NCBI RefSeq assembly: GCF_038502225.1
Contig: NW_027196471.1
Location: 1 to 64,000, forward strand
Source: Cherax quadricarinatus
Taxonomy: Eukaryota > Arthropoda > Malacostraca > Decapoda > Parastacidae
Direction of reading: 5' to 3'
Length of the DNA: 64,000 nucleotides
The position numbers and the translations under genes are program-made. Each line of letters starts with the position of its first letter. Positions within the stretch are counted from its first letter, which is position 1. The notes below the pieces were generated by a model that had not been told where the DNA came from, did no database searches, and saw only the letters and a list, made by a program, of their open reading frames with translations. Shown one piece after another: positions 50,033 through 64,000 of this stretch.

Positions 50033-51064
50033 ATGTTTGGGACTCGTAGGAATCAGGGATCAGATGACAATGGTATTGGTAGGGAGGAATGGATGGAGGA
50101 GCAGTGGAAAAGGATGGAGCAAGAATGGGAGAGAAAATTAGGAGAGCTTTCTGAAAAAATGGAGAAAGAGCTCTCTGCGAAATGGGAAAAGAGGTTGGAG
50201 AAGGAGACGAAGAAATGGGAGGCACAAGTCGAAACTGCAGTAGACAGGGTAAGGGTCCTAGAGTTTGAGGTAAACAGGCTGAAGCAAGTCTCAGGGGCAG
50301 TGACCAGAGAAGACACAGCATATGAAGCTGAGAGGATGAACAGGAAGGAAGGAGATATGAATTATGCTAAGGTCATATCAGCCTGCAAAGAAGGGTCAGG
50401 GAGTAAAAGGAAAGAGCAGCTGGGTGCAGATAGAGAGGGAGATAAGTCGAATGCTGAGGCACAACCATGCTACCAAGAGCCACTGGAAAAATCAAGGGAG
50501 AAAATGACCATATACAGACAGGAACCAGAGTCACAGAGGGAGAGGCAATGGGAGGAGGAAAGGGCAAAATCAGTGTTTATCCATGGGCTTCGGGAGAGAG
50601 AGGAAAAGACACACACTGAAAGACGGCAGGAAGAAAGAAAGGAGATTGGGAAAATCATCACGGAAATAGGGGGAGAAGACATGGACGAGATTGTAAATTT
50701 TCAGAGAATAGGGGGGTACGTGAAGGGGAGAAACCGACCGATCAAGCTGATTCTCAGGACAGAAACAGTGAGGAACAGGATCCTCCAAGAGAAACCAAGG
50801 TTGAAAAACTCGGAAGAGTACAAGAAGGTGTTCCTAGACAGAGACAGAACACAAACAGAGAGACAGCAGCTGAGGGAGAGGACAAAAAAGCGAAAGGAGA
50901 TAGGAAAGGAAACAAGGATGGAACCAGCAGAGGTCAGTCAGAGCAGAACAGAGAAGCAAGGGCAAGCACACACACAACTATCCTCAGAACCCCACAACCT
51001 ATCACACCATCCCAACACAAACTACAATCCATACCCACAGCTTCCACCCAACCCCCAATCATAG
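50033..51064 (+). CDS. ORF1 of CR1-like LINE: coiled-coil RNA-binding protein
   Basis: 343 residues. About 15-90 is highly charged with heptad-like spacing (EEQWKRMEQEWERKLGELSE), a probable coiled coil. About 175-290 contains KSVFIHGLRE, IGKIITEIGG, VNFQRIGGYVKGRNRPIKL and NRILQEKPRLKN, the pattern of the RRM-like domain of many LINE ORF1 proteins. The C-terminal 45 residues are rich in Q, S, N and P. Expected role: packaging element RNA as a trimer or multimer. The ATG follows a poly(A) stretch; it is the first in frame. Intact. Confidence 0.8.
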   Translation: MFGTRRNQGSDDNGIGREEWMEEQWKRMEQEWERKLGELSEKMEKELSAKWEKRLEKETKKWEAQVETAVDRVRVLEFEVNRLKQVSGAVTREDTAYEAERMNRKEGDMNYAKVISACKEGSGSKRKEQLGADREGDKSNAEAQPCYQEPLEKSREKMTIYRQEPESQRERQWEEERAKSVFIHGLREREEKTHTERRQEERKEIGKIITEIGGEDMDEIVNFQRIGGYVKGRNRPIKLILRTETVRNRILQEKPRLKNSEEYKKVFLDRDRTQTERQQLRERTKKRKEIGKETRMEPAEVSQSRTEKQGQAHTQLSSEPHNLSHHPNTNYNPYPQLPPNPQS

Positions 51065-51075
51065 AATCCCACAGT

Positions 51076-53985
51076 ATGCTACCAGGTCTCCCACCCCCAC
51101 AGGCCCCCCAAACCACAGTATTGGAAAGGAAACTGAAGGTATGGTACACAAACGCTGATGGAATAACAAACAAGTGGGAGGAGTGGCACGAAAGAGTCAA
51201 AGAGACATCACCGGACATCATAGCGCTCACAGAAACCAAGCTTACAGGTATGATAACAGATGCCATCTTTCCAACGGGATACCAGATCCTGAGGAAAGAC
51301 AGAAGGAACAGGGGGGGTGGAGGAGTGGCACTGCTGATCAAACACCGATGGAATTTTGATGAGCTGGAGAGAGGAGACAGCGGAGAAGAAAGTGATTACA
51401 TAGCGGGAACGCTTCACTCTGGAGGTCCCAAGGTGGTAATTGCAGTGATGTATAACCCACCACAGAACAGCAGGAGACCAGGGCATGAGTATGACGAGAG
51501 CAATAGAGCGATGGTTGACACACTGGCTGCAGTGGCCAGAAGAGCTCATGCATGCAGGGCAAAGCTCCTGATCATGGGCGACTTTAACCACAAGGAGATC
51601 GACTGGGAGAACTTGGAGCCACATGGGGGCCAAGATACATGGAGGGCTAAGATGATGGAGGTGGTACTGGAAAACTTCATGTACCAACACGTAAGGGACA
51701 CTACAAGAGAGAGAGGAGAGGATGAGCCAGCAAGACTGGACTTAGTATTCACCTTGAGCAGTGCAGATATTGAGGACATCACATATGAAAGACCCCTTGG
51801 GGCCAGCGATCATGTGGTTTTGAGCTTCGAATACACAGTAGAGCTACAAGTGGAGGGGGAAGCAGGAAGGCCAGGACAAATGAAACCAAACTACAGGAAA
51901 GGGGACTACACGGGAATGAGGAACTTCCTGAACGAGGTTCAGTGGGACAGAGAACTGGCAGGGAAGCCAGTTAATGAGATGATGGAATATGTAGCAACAA
52001 TGTGCAAGGAGGCTGAAGAGAGGTTTGTACCCAAGGGAAACAGGAATAATGAAAAAGCCAGGATGAGCCCATGGTTCACCCAAAGGTGCAAGGAGGCAAA
52101 AACCAAGTGTGCTAGGGAATGGAAGAAATATAGAAGGCAAAGGACCCAGGAGAATAAGGAGAGCAGTCGTAGAGCCAGAAACGAATATGCACAGATAAGA
52201 AGGGAGGCCCAACGACAATATGAAAACGACATAGCAGCGAAAGCCAAATCTGACCCGAAGCTGTTATACAGCCACATCAGGAGGAAAACAACAGTCAAGG
52301 ACCAGGTAATCAGGCTAAGGAAGGAAGGAGGAGAGACAACAAGAAATGACCGTGAAGTATGTGAGGAACTCAACAAGAGATTCAAAGAAGTGTTCACAGA
52401 GGAGACAGAAGGGGCTCCAGAGGGACGGAGAGGTGTGGCACATCACCAGGTGCTGGACACGGTACACACAACCGAGGAAGAAGTGAAGAGGCTTCTGAGT
52501 GAGCTAGATACCTCAAAGGCAATGGGGCCAGATAACATCTCTCCATGGGTCCTGAGAGAGGGAGCAGAGGCGCTATGTGTACCCCTAACAACAATATTCA
52601 ATACATCTATCGAAACAGGGAGATTGCCTGAGGCATGGAAGACAGCAAATGTAGTCCCAATCTTTAAAAAAGGAGACAGACATGAAGCACTAAACTACAG
52701 ACCAGTGTCACTGACATGTATAGTATGCAAAGTCATGGAGAAGATTGTCAGGAGAAGAGTGGTGGAACACCTAGAAAGGAATGATCTCATCAACAGCACC
52801 CAACATGGTTTCAGGGACGGGAAATCCTGTGTCACAAACCTACTGGAGTTCTATGACAAGGTGACAGCAGTAAGACAAGAGAGAGAGGGGTGGGTGGATT
52901 GCATTTTCTTGGACTGCAAGAAGGCGTTTGACACAGTACCACACAAGAGATTAGTGCAAAAACTGGAGGACCAAGCAGGGATAACAGGGAAGGCACTACA
53001 ATGGATCAGGGAATATTTGTCAGGAAGACAGCAGCGAGTAATGGTACGTGGCGAGGTGTCAGAGTGGGCACCTGTGACCAGCGGGGTCCCACAGGGGTCA
53101 GTCCTAGGACCAGTGCTGTTTCTGGTATTTGTGAACGACATGACAGAAGGAATAAACTCTGAGGTGTCACTGTTTGCAGATGACGTGAAGTTGATGAGAA
53201 GAATTCATTCGATCGAAGACCAGGCAGAACTACAAAGGGATCTGGACAGGCTGCAGACCTGGTCCAGCAATTGGCTCCTGGAGTTCAATCCCACCAAGTG
53301 CAAAGTCATGAAGATTGGGGAAGGGCAAAGAAGACCGCAGACGGAGTACAGTCTAGGGGGCCAGAGACTACAAACCTCACTCAAGGAAAAAGATCTTGGG
53401 GTGAGTATAACACCAGGCACATCTCCTGAAGCGCACATCAACCAAATAACTGCTGCAGCATATGGGCGCCTGGCAAACCTCAGAACAGCATTCCGACATC
53501 TTAATAAGGAGTCGTTCAGGACCCTGTACACCGTGTACGTTAGGCCCATATTGGAGTATGCGGCACCAGTTTGGAACCCACACCTAGCCAAGCATGTAAA
53601 GAAACTAGAGAAAGTGCAAAGGTTTGCCACAAGACTAGTCCCAGAGCTAAGAGGTATGTCCTACGAGGAGAGGTTAAGGGAAATCAACCTGACGACACTG
53701 GAGGACAGGAGAGATAGGGGGGACATGATAACGACTTACAAAATACTGAGAGGAATTGACAAGGTGGACAAAGACAGGATGTTCCAGAGACTGGACACAG
53801 CAACAAGGGGACACAGTTGGAAGCTGAAGACACAGATGAATCACAGGGATGTTAGGAAGTATTTCTTCAGCCACAGAGTAGTCAGGAAGTGGAATAGTTT
53901 GGGAAGAGATGTAGTGGAGGCAGGATCCATACATAGCTTTAAGCAGAGGTACGATAAAGCTCATGGTTCAGGGAGAGTGACCTAG
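51076..53985 (+). CDS. ORF2 of CR1-like LINE: endonuclease and RT
   Basis: 969 residues without a stop. APE-type endonuclease with TETK (E53), MGDFNHKEIDW (GDFN 168-171), LDLVFTL and GASDHVV (SDH 244-246). A basic linker follows (about 300-410). RT has NYRPVSLTCIV (540-550), CIFLDCKKAFDTVPH (D613), SGVPQGSVLGPVLF and LFADDVKL (FADD 700-703), then EKDLGVSI and the CR1 C-terminal region with RVVRKWNSL. No RNase H, as expected for CR1. It starts 11 bp after ORF1, which suggests reinitiation or a coupled start. Active-site residues all present, so it may be functional. Confidence 0.92.
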   Translation: MLPGLPPPQAPQTTVLERKLKVWYTNADGITNKWEEWHERVKETSPDIIALTETKLTGMITDAIFPTGYQILRKDRRNRGGGGVALLIKHRWNFDELERGDSGEESDYIAGTLHSGGPKVVIAVMYNPPQNSRRPGHEYDESNRAMVDTLAAVARRAHACRAKLLIMGDFNHKEIDWENLEPHGGQDTWRAKMMEVVLENFMYQHVRDTTRERGEDEPARLDLVFTLSSADIEDITYERPLGASDHVVLSFEYTVELQVEGEAGRPGQMKPNYRKGDYTGMRNFLNEVQWDRELAGKPVNEMMEYVATMCKEAEERFVPKGNRNNEKARMSPWFTQRCKEAKTKCAREWKKYRRQRTQENKESSRRARNEYAQIRREAQRQYENDIAAKAKSDPKLLYSHIRRKTTVKDQVIRLRKEGGETTRNDREVCEELNKRFKEVFTEETEGAPEGRRGVAHHQVLDTVHTTEEEVKRLLSELDTSKAMGPDNISPWVLREGAEALCVPLTTIFNTSIETGRLPEAWKTANVVPIFKKGDRHEALNYRPVSLTCIVCKVMEKIVRRRVVEHLERNDLINSTQHGFRDGKSCVTNLLEFYDKVTAVRQEREGWVDCIFLDCKKAFDTVPHKRLVQKLEDQAGITGKALQWIREYLSGRQQRVMVRGEVSEWAPVTSGVPQGSVLGPVLFLVFVNDMTEGINSEVSLFADDVKLMRRIHSIEDQAELQRDLDRLQTWSSNWLLEFNPTKCKVMKIGEGQRRPQTEYSLGGQRLQTSLKEKDLGVSITPGTSPEAHINQITAAAYGRLANLRTAFRHLNKESFRTLYTVYVRPILEYAAPVWNPHLAKHVKKLEKVQRFATRLVPELRGMSYEERLREINLTTLEDRRDRGDMITTYKILRGIDKVDKDRMFQRLDTATRGHSWKLKTQMNHRDVRKYFFSHRVVRKWNSLGRDVVEAGSIHSFKQRYDKAHGSGRVT

Positions 53986-54062
53986 TGGCGACCAGTGAAG
54001 AGGCGGGGCCAGGAGCTTGGACTCGACCCCTGCAACCTCAACTAGGTGAGTACAACTAGGTG

Positions 54063-57113
<3,051 letters not shown>

Positions 57114-57202
57114 GACACTCGACCCCTGCAACCTCAACTAGGTGAGTACAACTAGGTGAGTACACACACATACACAAATACACACACACCTACACACACA
57201 GA
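57114..57202 (+). mobile_element. Orphan CR1-like 3' tail with short (AC)n
   Basis: ACTCGACCCCTGCAACCTC then two CTAGGTGAGTACAA motifs, as at the end of copy C, followed by ACAC/ATAC repeats. Only about 50 bp of LINE is present. Confidence 0.8.
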
Positions 57203-58583
57203 ACAATGTGTAGGAACAATGTGTAGGAACAATGTGTAGGAACAATGTGTAGGAACAATGTGTAGGAACAATGTGTAGGAACAATGTGTAGGAACAATGT
57301 GTAGGAACAATGTGTAGGAACAATGTGTAGGAACAATGTGTAGGAACAATGTGTAGGAACAATGTGTAGGAACAATGTGTAGGAACAATGTGTAGGAACA
57401 ATGTGTAGGAACAATGTGTAGGAACAATGTGTAGGAACAATGTGTAGGAACAATGTGTGGGAACAATGTGTGGGAACAATGTGTAGGAACAATGTGTAGG
57501 AACAATGTGTAGGAACAATGTGTAGGAACAATGTGTAGGAACAATGTGTAGGAACAATGTGTAGGAACAATGTGTAGGAACAATGTGTGGGAACAATGTG
57601 TAGGAACAATGTGTAGGAACAATGTGTAGGAACAATGTGTAGGAACAATGTGTAGGAACAATGTGTAGGAACAATGTGTAGGAACAATGTGTAGGAACAA
57701 TGTGTAGGAACAATGTGTAGGAACAATGTGTAGGAACAATGTGTAGGAACAATGTGTAGGAACAATGTGTAGCAACAATGTGTAGGAACAATGTGTAGGA
57801 ACAATGTGTAGGAACAATGTGTAGGAACAATGTGTAGGAACAATGTGTAGGAACAATGTGTAGGAACAATGTGTAGGAACAATGTGTAGGAACAATGTGT
57901 AGGAACAATGTGTAGTGTAGGAACAATGTGTTGGAACAATGTGTAGGAACAATGTGTAGGAACAATGTGTAGGAACAATGTGCAGCAACAATGTGTAGTG
58001 AACAATGTGTAGGAACAATGTGTAGGAACAATGTGTAGGAACAATGTGTAGGAACAATGTGTAGGAACAATGTGTAGGAACAATGTGTAGGAACAATGGA
58101 ACAATGAGTAGGAACAATGTGTAGGAACAATGTGTAGGAACAATGTGTAGGAACAATGTGTAGGAACAATGTGTAGGAACAATGTGTAGGAACAATGTGT
58201 AGGAACAATGTGTAGGAACAATGTGTAGGAACAATGTGTAGGAACAATGTGTAGGAACAATGTGTAGGAACAATGTGTAGGAACAATGTGTAGGAACAAT
58301 GTGTAGGAACAATGTGTAGGAACAATGTGTAGGCAACAATGAACAATGTAGGAACAATGTGTAGGAACAATGTGTAGGAACAATGTGTAGGAACAATGTG
58401 GAACAATGTGTAGGAACAATGTGTAGGAACAAGTAGAACAATGTGTAGGAACAATGTGTAGGAACAATGTGTAGGAACAATGTGTAGGAACAATGTGTAG
58501 GAACAATGTGTAGGAACAATGTGTAGGAACAATGTGTAGGAACAATGTGTAGGAACAATGTGTAGGAACAATGTGTAGGAACA
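57203..58583. repeat. Minisatellite, 13-bp unit, about 106 copies
   Basis: Unit GGAACAATGTGTA. Most copies are perfect; variants (TGTGG at 57458 and 57590, AGCAAC near 57772, several truncated units at 57915-58435) are scattered. All three minus frames stay open for about 450-480 codons because 13 is not a multiple of 3. These are not genes. Confidence 0.97.
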
Positions 58584-59680
58584 GACTTCATCATTTTATG
58601 TAAAACATTTTCACCTTTTTATTTCATTTAAATGACATTAAATAAATTTCAATTTATCTTTTATGAACAACTTCAGTATTTAATGGCCGATGTATCTTAA
58701 GTCGAGGAAATTACTTATTACTTCGCTTTACCTGCAGAGAAATTTGTCGTTGTAATAAAATTGTTAATAATATAAAAATTGGAATCTTCGGAGTCTGTGA
58801 AATACTATAGAATGACTCATCAGATCGGCTTCAAATTTTTACCAATGGTTTGGTTTTCCGACCAAACGGCTCACACTGTTTTGGTTGACGTAAATCCTGG
58901 TTTATCAGTTTTATTGAATGAATAATGATATTCACTTTTCCTTCAATAACTAATGAATGTTCCTTCTGATTGTCTTCACATTATTAATAACAATATATTG
59001 TATAATAAAGATAATAACACATTTGTTTACTTTGAATAAATGAAAATTAGAAATTTTAATGAAAGTTTAAAAACTTGGAATCAGATCAGTTACTCGAGAT
59101 TGATTTTTTTGATGCGTTTAACTTTTATCATTGATGAACTTTATTAAAACACAGTTTGTCTTTAACATTGATCTTATATAAGTTTAAATTTCCCAATTTC
59201 ATTAAGTAAATTGCTTCCCATATAATAACTAGTGAATGTCTCTTCTGATCAACTCACAAACACAATTATTAATCAATCTTAAGTTTTTTGGATTAATTTT
59301 GAGCCGCCTGGATGCCAATTTGCCATTTTTTTGCAATTTTTATCGAATTGAGGTTTAAAATTTTTTATGGGATTTCATAGAATTATAAACACAGTAAATG
59401 TGAAAAACAAACTGTTAAAAATATAAATCCGCCCATTTATGGCATTTTTAAATTTAACCAGAGGACACTTTCCTATTTTTGGGAACAATTTTCAAATCTT
59501 TCGTTTGCTTTATCACAATTTTTGTTTATTATTCATGAACGACATATTCGATCAACTTAGAAATTTCAAAACTTGTGTAGTTTATCTTGTGCAAGATTTA
59601 TGGGACAATTTACATTCATTGGTGACCTCTGCACAGTGTTACATAGGTCACTCCTATATTTTTGCTTCTCAAGTTGGGTT
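58584..59680. other. AT-rich stretch without recognised features
   Basis: About 1.1 kb. One 88-codon plus frame (59439-59705) has no recognisable domain and runs into the satellite. Confidence 0.5.
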
Positions 59681-62600
59681 TCCTTCTCATATTCCATCGC
59701 CCTGATCTAGGCGGTCATATTCCATAGATCTAGCCGGGTTTCCGTGACGTATTCCGTCGCCCTAGACGGGTTTCCCTCTCATATTCTGTCGCCTTGGACG
59801 GGTTTCCTCGCCATATTTCGTCACAATGGATATGTTTTCCCGTCATATTCCATCCCCCTGGAGGGATTTCCCTGTTATATTCCATCGACTTGAACGGGTT
59901 TTCCTGTCATTCTTCGTCGCCATAGCCAGGTTTCCCTGTCATATTTTTTTCGCCCAGGACGGCTTTCCCTGTCACATTCAGTCGCCCTGGACGGCTTTCC
60001 CTGTCATATTTCGTCACCCAGGACGAGTTTCCCTGTCATTTTTCGTCGACCTGCACGGGTTTCCCTGTCATTTCTCGTCGCCCTGGACGGGTTTCCCTGA
60101 CATATATCGTCGCCCTGGACGGGTTTTTCTGTCATATATCGTCGCATTGTATGGGTTTCCCTGATGTATTTCGTAGCCCTGGACGGATTTTCCTGAAATA
60201 TTTCGTGGCCCTGTACAAGGTTCCATGATATATTTCGTCGCCCTGGACGGATTTTTCCTGTCATAATTCGTCGCCCTGTACGGGTTTCCATGATATATAT
60301 CGTCGCCCTGGACAGGTTTTCTTGTCATATTTTGTCGTCCTGGATGGGGTTCCCTGTCTTACTTCGTCGCTATTGGCGGGTTTCCCCGTTATATTTCTTC
60401 GCTCAGAACTTCTTTCTCTCTCTCATACTTCGTCAACCTGGATGAGTTTCTCTTTCATATATCGTCGCCCTTGACGGGTTTCCCTCTCACATTTCGTCGC
60501 CCTGGACGGGTTTCACTGATATATGTTGTCGCCCTTGACGGGTTTCCCTCTCTTATTTCATCGTCCTGGACAGGTTTTCCTGCCATATTTCGTCGCCCTG
60601 GACAGGTTTCGCTCTCAAATTTCGTTGCCCAAGACGGGTTTCTCTCTCGTATTTCTTCGTTATGGACGTATTTCAGCTTCACATTCCATCACCCTGGACG
60701 GGTATCTCTGTCATTTTTCATCGTCCAGGACGGGTTTACCTGTGATATTTCATCTCCCTCGACGGATTTCATTGTGATATTTCGTAGCCCTGAATGGGTT
60801 TCTCTGTAATATTTCGTTGCCTTGGACGGGTTTCACTGTCATATTTTAAGCAATAGACGGATTTCTCTCATTTTTTCTCCCTTGACGTTTCACCCTCTCA
60901 TATTTGGTCGCCCTGGATGAATTTTTGTCATATTTCGTCTACCAGTTCGGGTTCCCCTGTCATATTTCGTCACTCTGCATGGGTTTCCCTGTCACATTTC
61001 GTCTTCCTGGACTGGTTTACATGTCAAATTTCGTCGCCCTGGACGGGTATCCCTGTCATTTTTCCTCGTCCTGGACGGGTTTACCTGTGACATTTCATCT
61101 CCCTCGACGTGTTTCCTTGTCTTATTTCGTCTTATTCCGTCTCCCTTTACGCCATTATATATTTCGTCGTCCTGAACGGATTTCGCTGCCATATTTCATC
61201 GGGCTTGACAGGTTTGCCTGTCATATTTTATCACACTGGACAGGTTCCCTGTGAAATATTGTCGCCATGGACGGGTTTATCTGTCATATTCAGTCGCCCT
61301 GGATGGCTTTCCCTGTCCTATTCCATCGCCATTGACTGGTTTCACTGCCATATTGCATGGCCATGGATTAGTTTCTCTGTTATATTTTGTCTCCTTGACG
61401 GGTTTCCCTATCATATAACGTCGCCATAGACGGGTTTCCCTGTCATATTTCGCCGCCGTGGACGTATTTCTGTCATATTTCTTCGCCCTGGACAGGTTTC
61501 TCTCTCATATTTCGTCGCCCTGGACGGGTTTCCCTTGTTATATTTCTTGCCTTTGGACGGATTGCGACTTAATATTCCATCACCCTATACGGGTTTCCTT
61601 GTCATATTTCGTCGCCCTGGGTGAGTTTCCTGTCATATTTCGTCGCCCAAGTCGGGTTTGCCTGTCATATTTCGTTACCCTGGATGGGTTTCCCTGTCTC
61701 ATATCTTCGCCCTGGAAAGGTTTCCCTCTCATATTTCGTCTCCCTGGACGGGTTTCCCTCTCATATTACATGGCTCTGGAATGATTTCCATATAATATTC
61801 TGTCTTCTGGATATATTTCATCGCCCTGTACAGGTTTCCCCTGACATATTTCTTCGCGCTGAACGGATTTCAGTGTCATACTCAGTCGCCCTGGACGGGT
61901 TTACCTCACATATTTTCTCTCCCTAGTTGTGTTTAACCGTCATATTTCGTCGCTTTGGAAGGGTTTCCGCGCCATATTTCGTTGCCCAGGACGGGTTTAC
62001 CTGTCACATTTCGTCGCCCTCGACGGGTTTTCCTATCATATATCGTCTCCCTGGACACGTTTCCCTCTCATATTTCGTCGCGCTGAAAAGCTTTCTCTCT
62101 CATATTTCGTCGCCCTGGACGAGTTTTGCTGTCATATTTCGTCGTCCAGGACGGGTTTCCCTCTCATATTTCGTCGCTCTGTACGGGTTTCCCTGATATA
62201 TTTCGTCACCCTGTGATGAGTTTCCCTCTCATATTTCGTCGCCCTGCACGGGTTTACCTATCGTATATTGTCGCCATGGACTGGTTTCCCTGTCATATTT
62301 CGTCGCCGTTGACGGGTTTCCCTGTCATATTTGGTAGCCCTGGACCAGTTTCCCTGTCATATTTTGTGTCCATTGACGGGTTTCCCTGACATATTTCGTC
62401 TCACGCGACGGGTTTCACTGTCATACTTCGTCGGCATAGCCCGGTTTCTCTGTCATATATCATCGCTTAGGACAGGTTTCCCTGTCATATTTCGTCACCC
62501 TGGACGGGTTTGAACATCATATTTCGTCGCCCTTGACGGCTTTCCCAATCATGTAGATGAATGGTTCAGATAACCTACAAGTTGATAAATTAGACACATG

Positions 62601-62940
62601 TGCAACACTTGGGTATCTATAATAAGGAAACGTTTCGCCATACAAAGGAGAATGGCGAAGAATAGGAGTAGTTTGAGGTAATCAGTGATACCACCTACGA
62701 CTGCTGCACCTCTCCTGCCTACAGTATATAAGCTACTTCTTCGCACATATCCTGTATTCTTTTCAAGATTGATGGACTGATTACATCTATTCAAACTCCT
62801 CCTGTTATTCACCATTCTCCTTTGTATGGACTGATGAAGCCACTGTGTTTTACGAAACGTTTCCTCATTAAAGATACTCAAGTGTTGCAGATGTTTCTCT
62901 ATATTTCGTCGATATAGTCGGGTTTCCCTGTCATTTTTAA
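59681..62940. repeat. Diverged 32-bp satellite, about 3 kb
   Basis: Consensus TTTCGTCGCCCTGGACGGG followed by TTTCCCTGTCATA. Nearly every unit differs at several positions and by small indels, about 90 units. It is interrupted at 62549-62892 by a foldback element and resumes briefly. Peptide-like frames on both strands are by-products of the 32-bp period. Confidence 0.95.
62549..62892. mobile_element. Foldback (MITE-like) element inside the satellite
   Basis: About 340 bp. The left part (from GCAACACTTGGGTATCTATAA at about 62602) and the right end (TTAAAGATACTCAAGTGTTGC, to about 62890) are inverted copies that include GGAAACGTTTCG/CGAAACGTTTCC, and an inner pair CATACAAAGGAGAATGG/CCATTCTCCTTTGTATG. 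No ORF is recognised. Satellite units flank both sides, so it inserted after the array formed. Relatives lie at 12.7 and 13.6 kb. Confidence 0.8.
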
Positions 62941-63074
62941 GTATTAATTTAAAAAAAATAGGTGATGCTTTGTGTCATTTAAAAAGGTGAGAAAAAGACA
63001 TTATTTACCGGAGAGTCTTTTCATGGAACAACGTCTCGTTGTATGTTGATCTTTGTCCAGTGACTTGGTCAGTC

Positions 63075-63330
63075 ACTGCACTCTGTGGCAAAACGTACTA
63101 ATGTAGTCTACACTCCCACACCCACTCAGTATTCTTTAACAATGTGTAATAATGTACCCTGCACTCTCAAACACACTCACCACTCTTTGACGATGTGTAA
63201 TTATGAACTCTGCACTCTCAAACACACTCACCACTCTTTAAATGTGTATTAAGTGTTCAACACTCCCACACCCACTCAACACTTTATAACTATGTGCAAT
63301 AATATGTTGTACACTCACACACTCGGCAAC
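63075..63330. repeat. Tandem repeat, about 65-bp unit, four copies
   Basis: Units around CACTCCCACACCCACTCA...TTTAACAATGTGTAATAATGT, diverged. Confidence 0.8.
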
Positions 63331-63373
63331 AAAACAGCTTCGTAACAGAAGAAAAAACAGGAACTGTTACAGT

Positions 63374-63655
63374 ACATTTGAGGGGGACGTTGAGAGCTGT
63401 GAACCCCAAACACAGCATTTCCTCAAAGAGGAACTTAACTCTTCAAATGTAGCCTCACCATGAAGCATTACCCATATATGATATTAGAACAAATGTTTTA
63501 ATATCCTTATATACAGACAGATGTAATTACAGAGAGGGACACACAGAAATCTGTGCTCTGTAAATACATCCACCCGGGTAGACTCGTACCGTAGTCCAGC
63601 CAGAAGAGAAGAACTTCCCGTCCGGTTACACCATCACGGTGAGGCCAATTAATTT
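63374..63655. repeat. Dispersed repeat, copy 2
   Basis: Homologous to 43029-43310 in the same orientation, with short indels and substitutions. The region after it (63660-63850) also resembles sequence after copy 1, with GTGTTA...GTATAAC units, so the shared segment may be nearly 500 bp. Confidence 0.85.
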
Positions 63656-64000
63656 AATTTTTATCCTTCTATTTATATGTCGTAGCATGTAATATGTTAA
63701 AATTAATTTTATGCATGTTTCTGTATATAATATCGTCGTCTTTGTATCTTTTGTGTTAACATGTATAACAGTTCGGTGTATGTATTTATAGTGATACTAT
63801 GCATAACAGTGTTATCTCTGTATTTCTAGTGTTATTAAGCATAACTTTATGATAGTGGACGAAAGTTACTTCACGATGTATAAGAATCTCAATGATGCAA
63901 ATAACGTTTATATGTACCTTATTTTTGTTAAGATATAAGTAAATAATGAATCTGGCACAGGAATTCAGTAAGAAACTATAATTACATGGTGTGAACAGAG
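63656..64000. other. AT-rich end of window
   Basis: Contains loose GTGTTAT/GTATAACAGT repeats up to about 63850. No gene recognised. Confidence 0.5.

Noticed and set aside
57138..58594. Three minus-strand frames of 450-480 codons (HIVPTHCSYTLF-type repeats)
   Set aside because: By-product of the 13-bp minisatellite in every frame.
59826..62513. Many 60-116-codon frames with FPCHISSPWTGFPVIF-like repeats
   Set aside because: They follow the 32-bp satellite period and occur on both strands.
59681..62540. Possible CRISPR-like repeat-spacer pattern of 32 bp
   Set aside because: The whole 32 bp recurs with divergence spread over the unit, not repeat plus unique spacer.

Overview
This window looks like repeat-dominated nuclear DNA of a eukaryote, most likely a decapod crustacean. 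The basis is the very high density of (AT)n, (AC)n, (AAT)n and (CT)n microsatellites, long minisatellites, and several non-LTR retrotransposon families whose untranslated ends resemble repeats I know from crayfish, lobster and shrimp sequences. I cannot assign a species. I see no convincing host protein-coding gene, rRNA gene, functional tRNA gene or CRISPR array. Nearly all long open frames are reverse transcriptases or by-products of tandem repeats whose unit length is not a multiple of three.

Layout, left half. From 0.5 to 4.6 kb two copies of a tRNA-derived SINE in opposite orientation flank a 32-bp minisatellite and a 2.4-kb satellite with a 46-bp higher-order unit. From 4.6 to 9.9 kb lie a decayed RTE-like LINE (+) and a second, largely intact RTE-like copy (-). 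The second copy sits inside an (AT)n array bounded by a 44-bp inverted repeat. From 10.2 to 14.7 kb there are three minisatellites (34, ~49 and 14 bp), a possible Gypsy gag/protease remnant and foldback repeats. A decayed, unrecognised coding stretch occupies 15.0-16.8 kb. From 17 to 27 kb is a nest of elements: a CR1-like LINE, a Penelope-like GIY-YIG fragment, an RTE-like copy carrying a 600-bp solo LTR with a perfect 5-bp target duplication, an inverted RTE fragment, a Gypsy integrase remnant and a Jockey-superfamily LINE.

Layout, right half. A fifth RTE-like copy lies at 27.1-30.0 kb. An apparently complete I-group LINE with two intact ORFs (gag-like CCHC protein, then EN-RT-RNase H) lies at 31.1-37.0 kb. 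At 39.5-40.3 kb is the least expected item: an intronless ORF resembling an adenain/ULP-type cysteine protease (clan CE), broken by one in-frame stop and preceded by a well-spaced TATA/initiator pair. It points to a decayed Polinton/Maverick or DNA-virus insertion. From 44.1 to 57.2 kb a CR1-like family dominates: one apparently complete two-ORF copy (50.0-54.1 kb), two nearly identical 5'-truncated copies in opposite orientation, a copy that has lost its RT core, and several orphan 3' tails, each tail running into an (AC)n array. The end holds a 1.4-kb 13-bp minisatellite, an AT-rich stretch without genes, a 3-kb diverged 32-bp satellite interrupted by a foldback element, and a second copy of a dispersed repeat also present at 43 kb.

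How the parts interact. The elements do not form a pathway. The window records successive insertions: LINE tails seed microsatellites, later LINEs land in or next to those arrays, and inverted repeats cap several AT arrays. The two intact LINEs and the near-identical RTE-like and CR1-like copies suggest recent activity.
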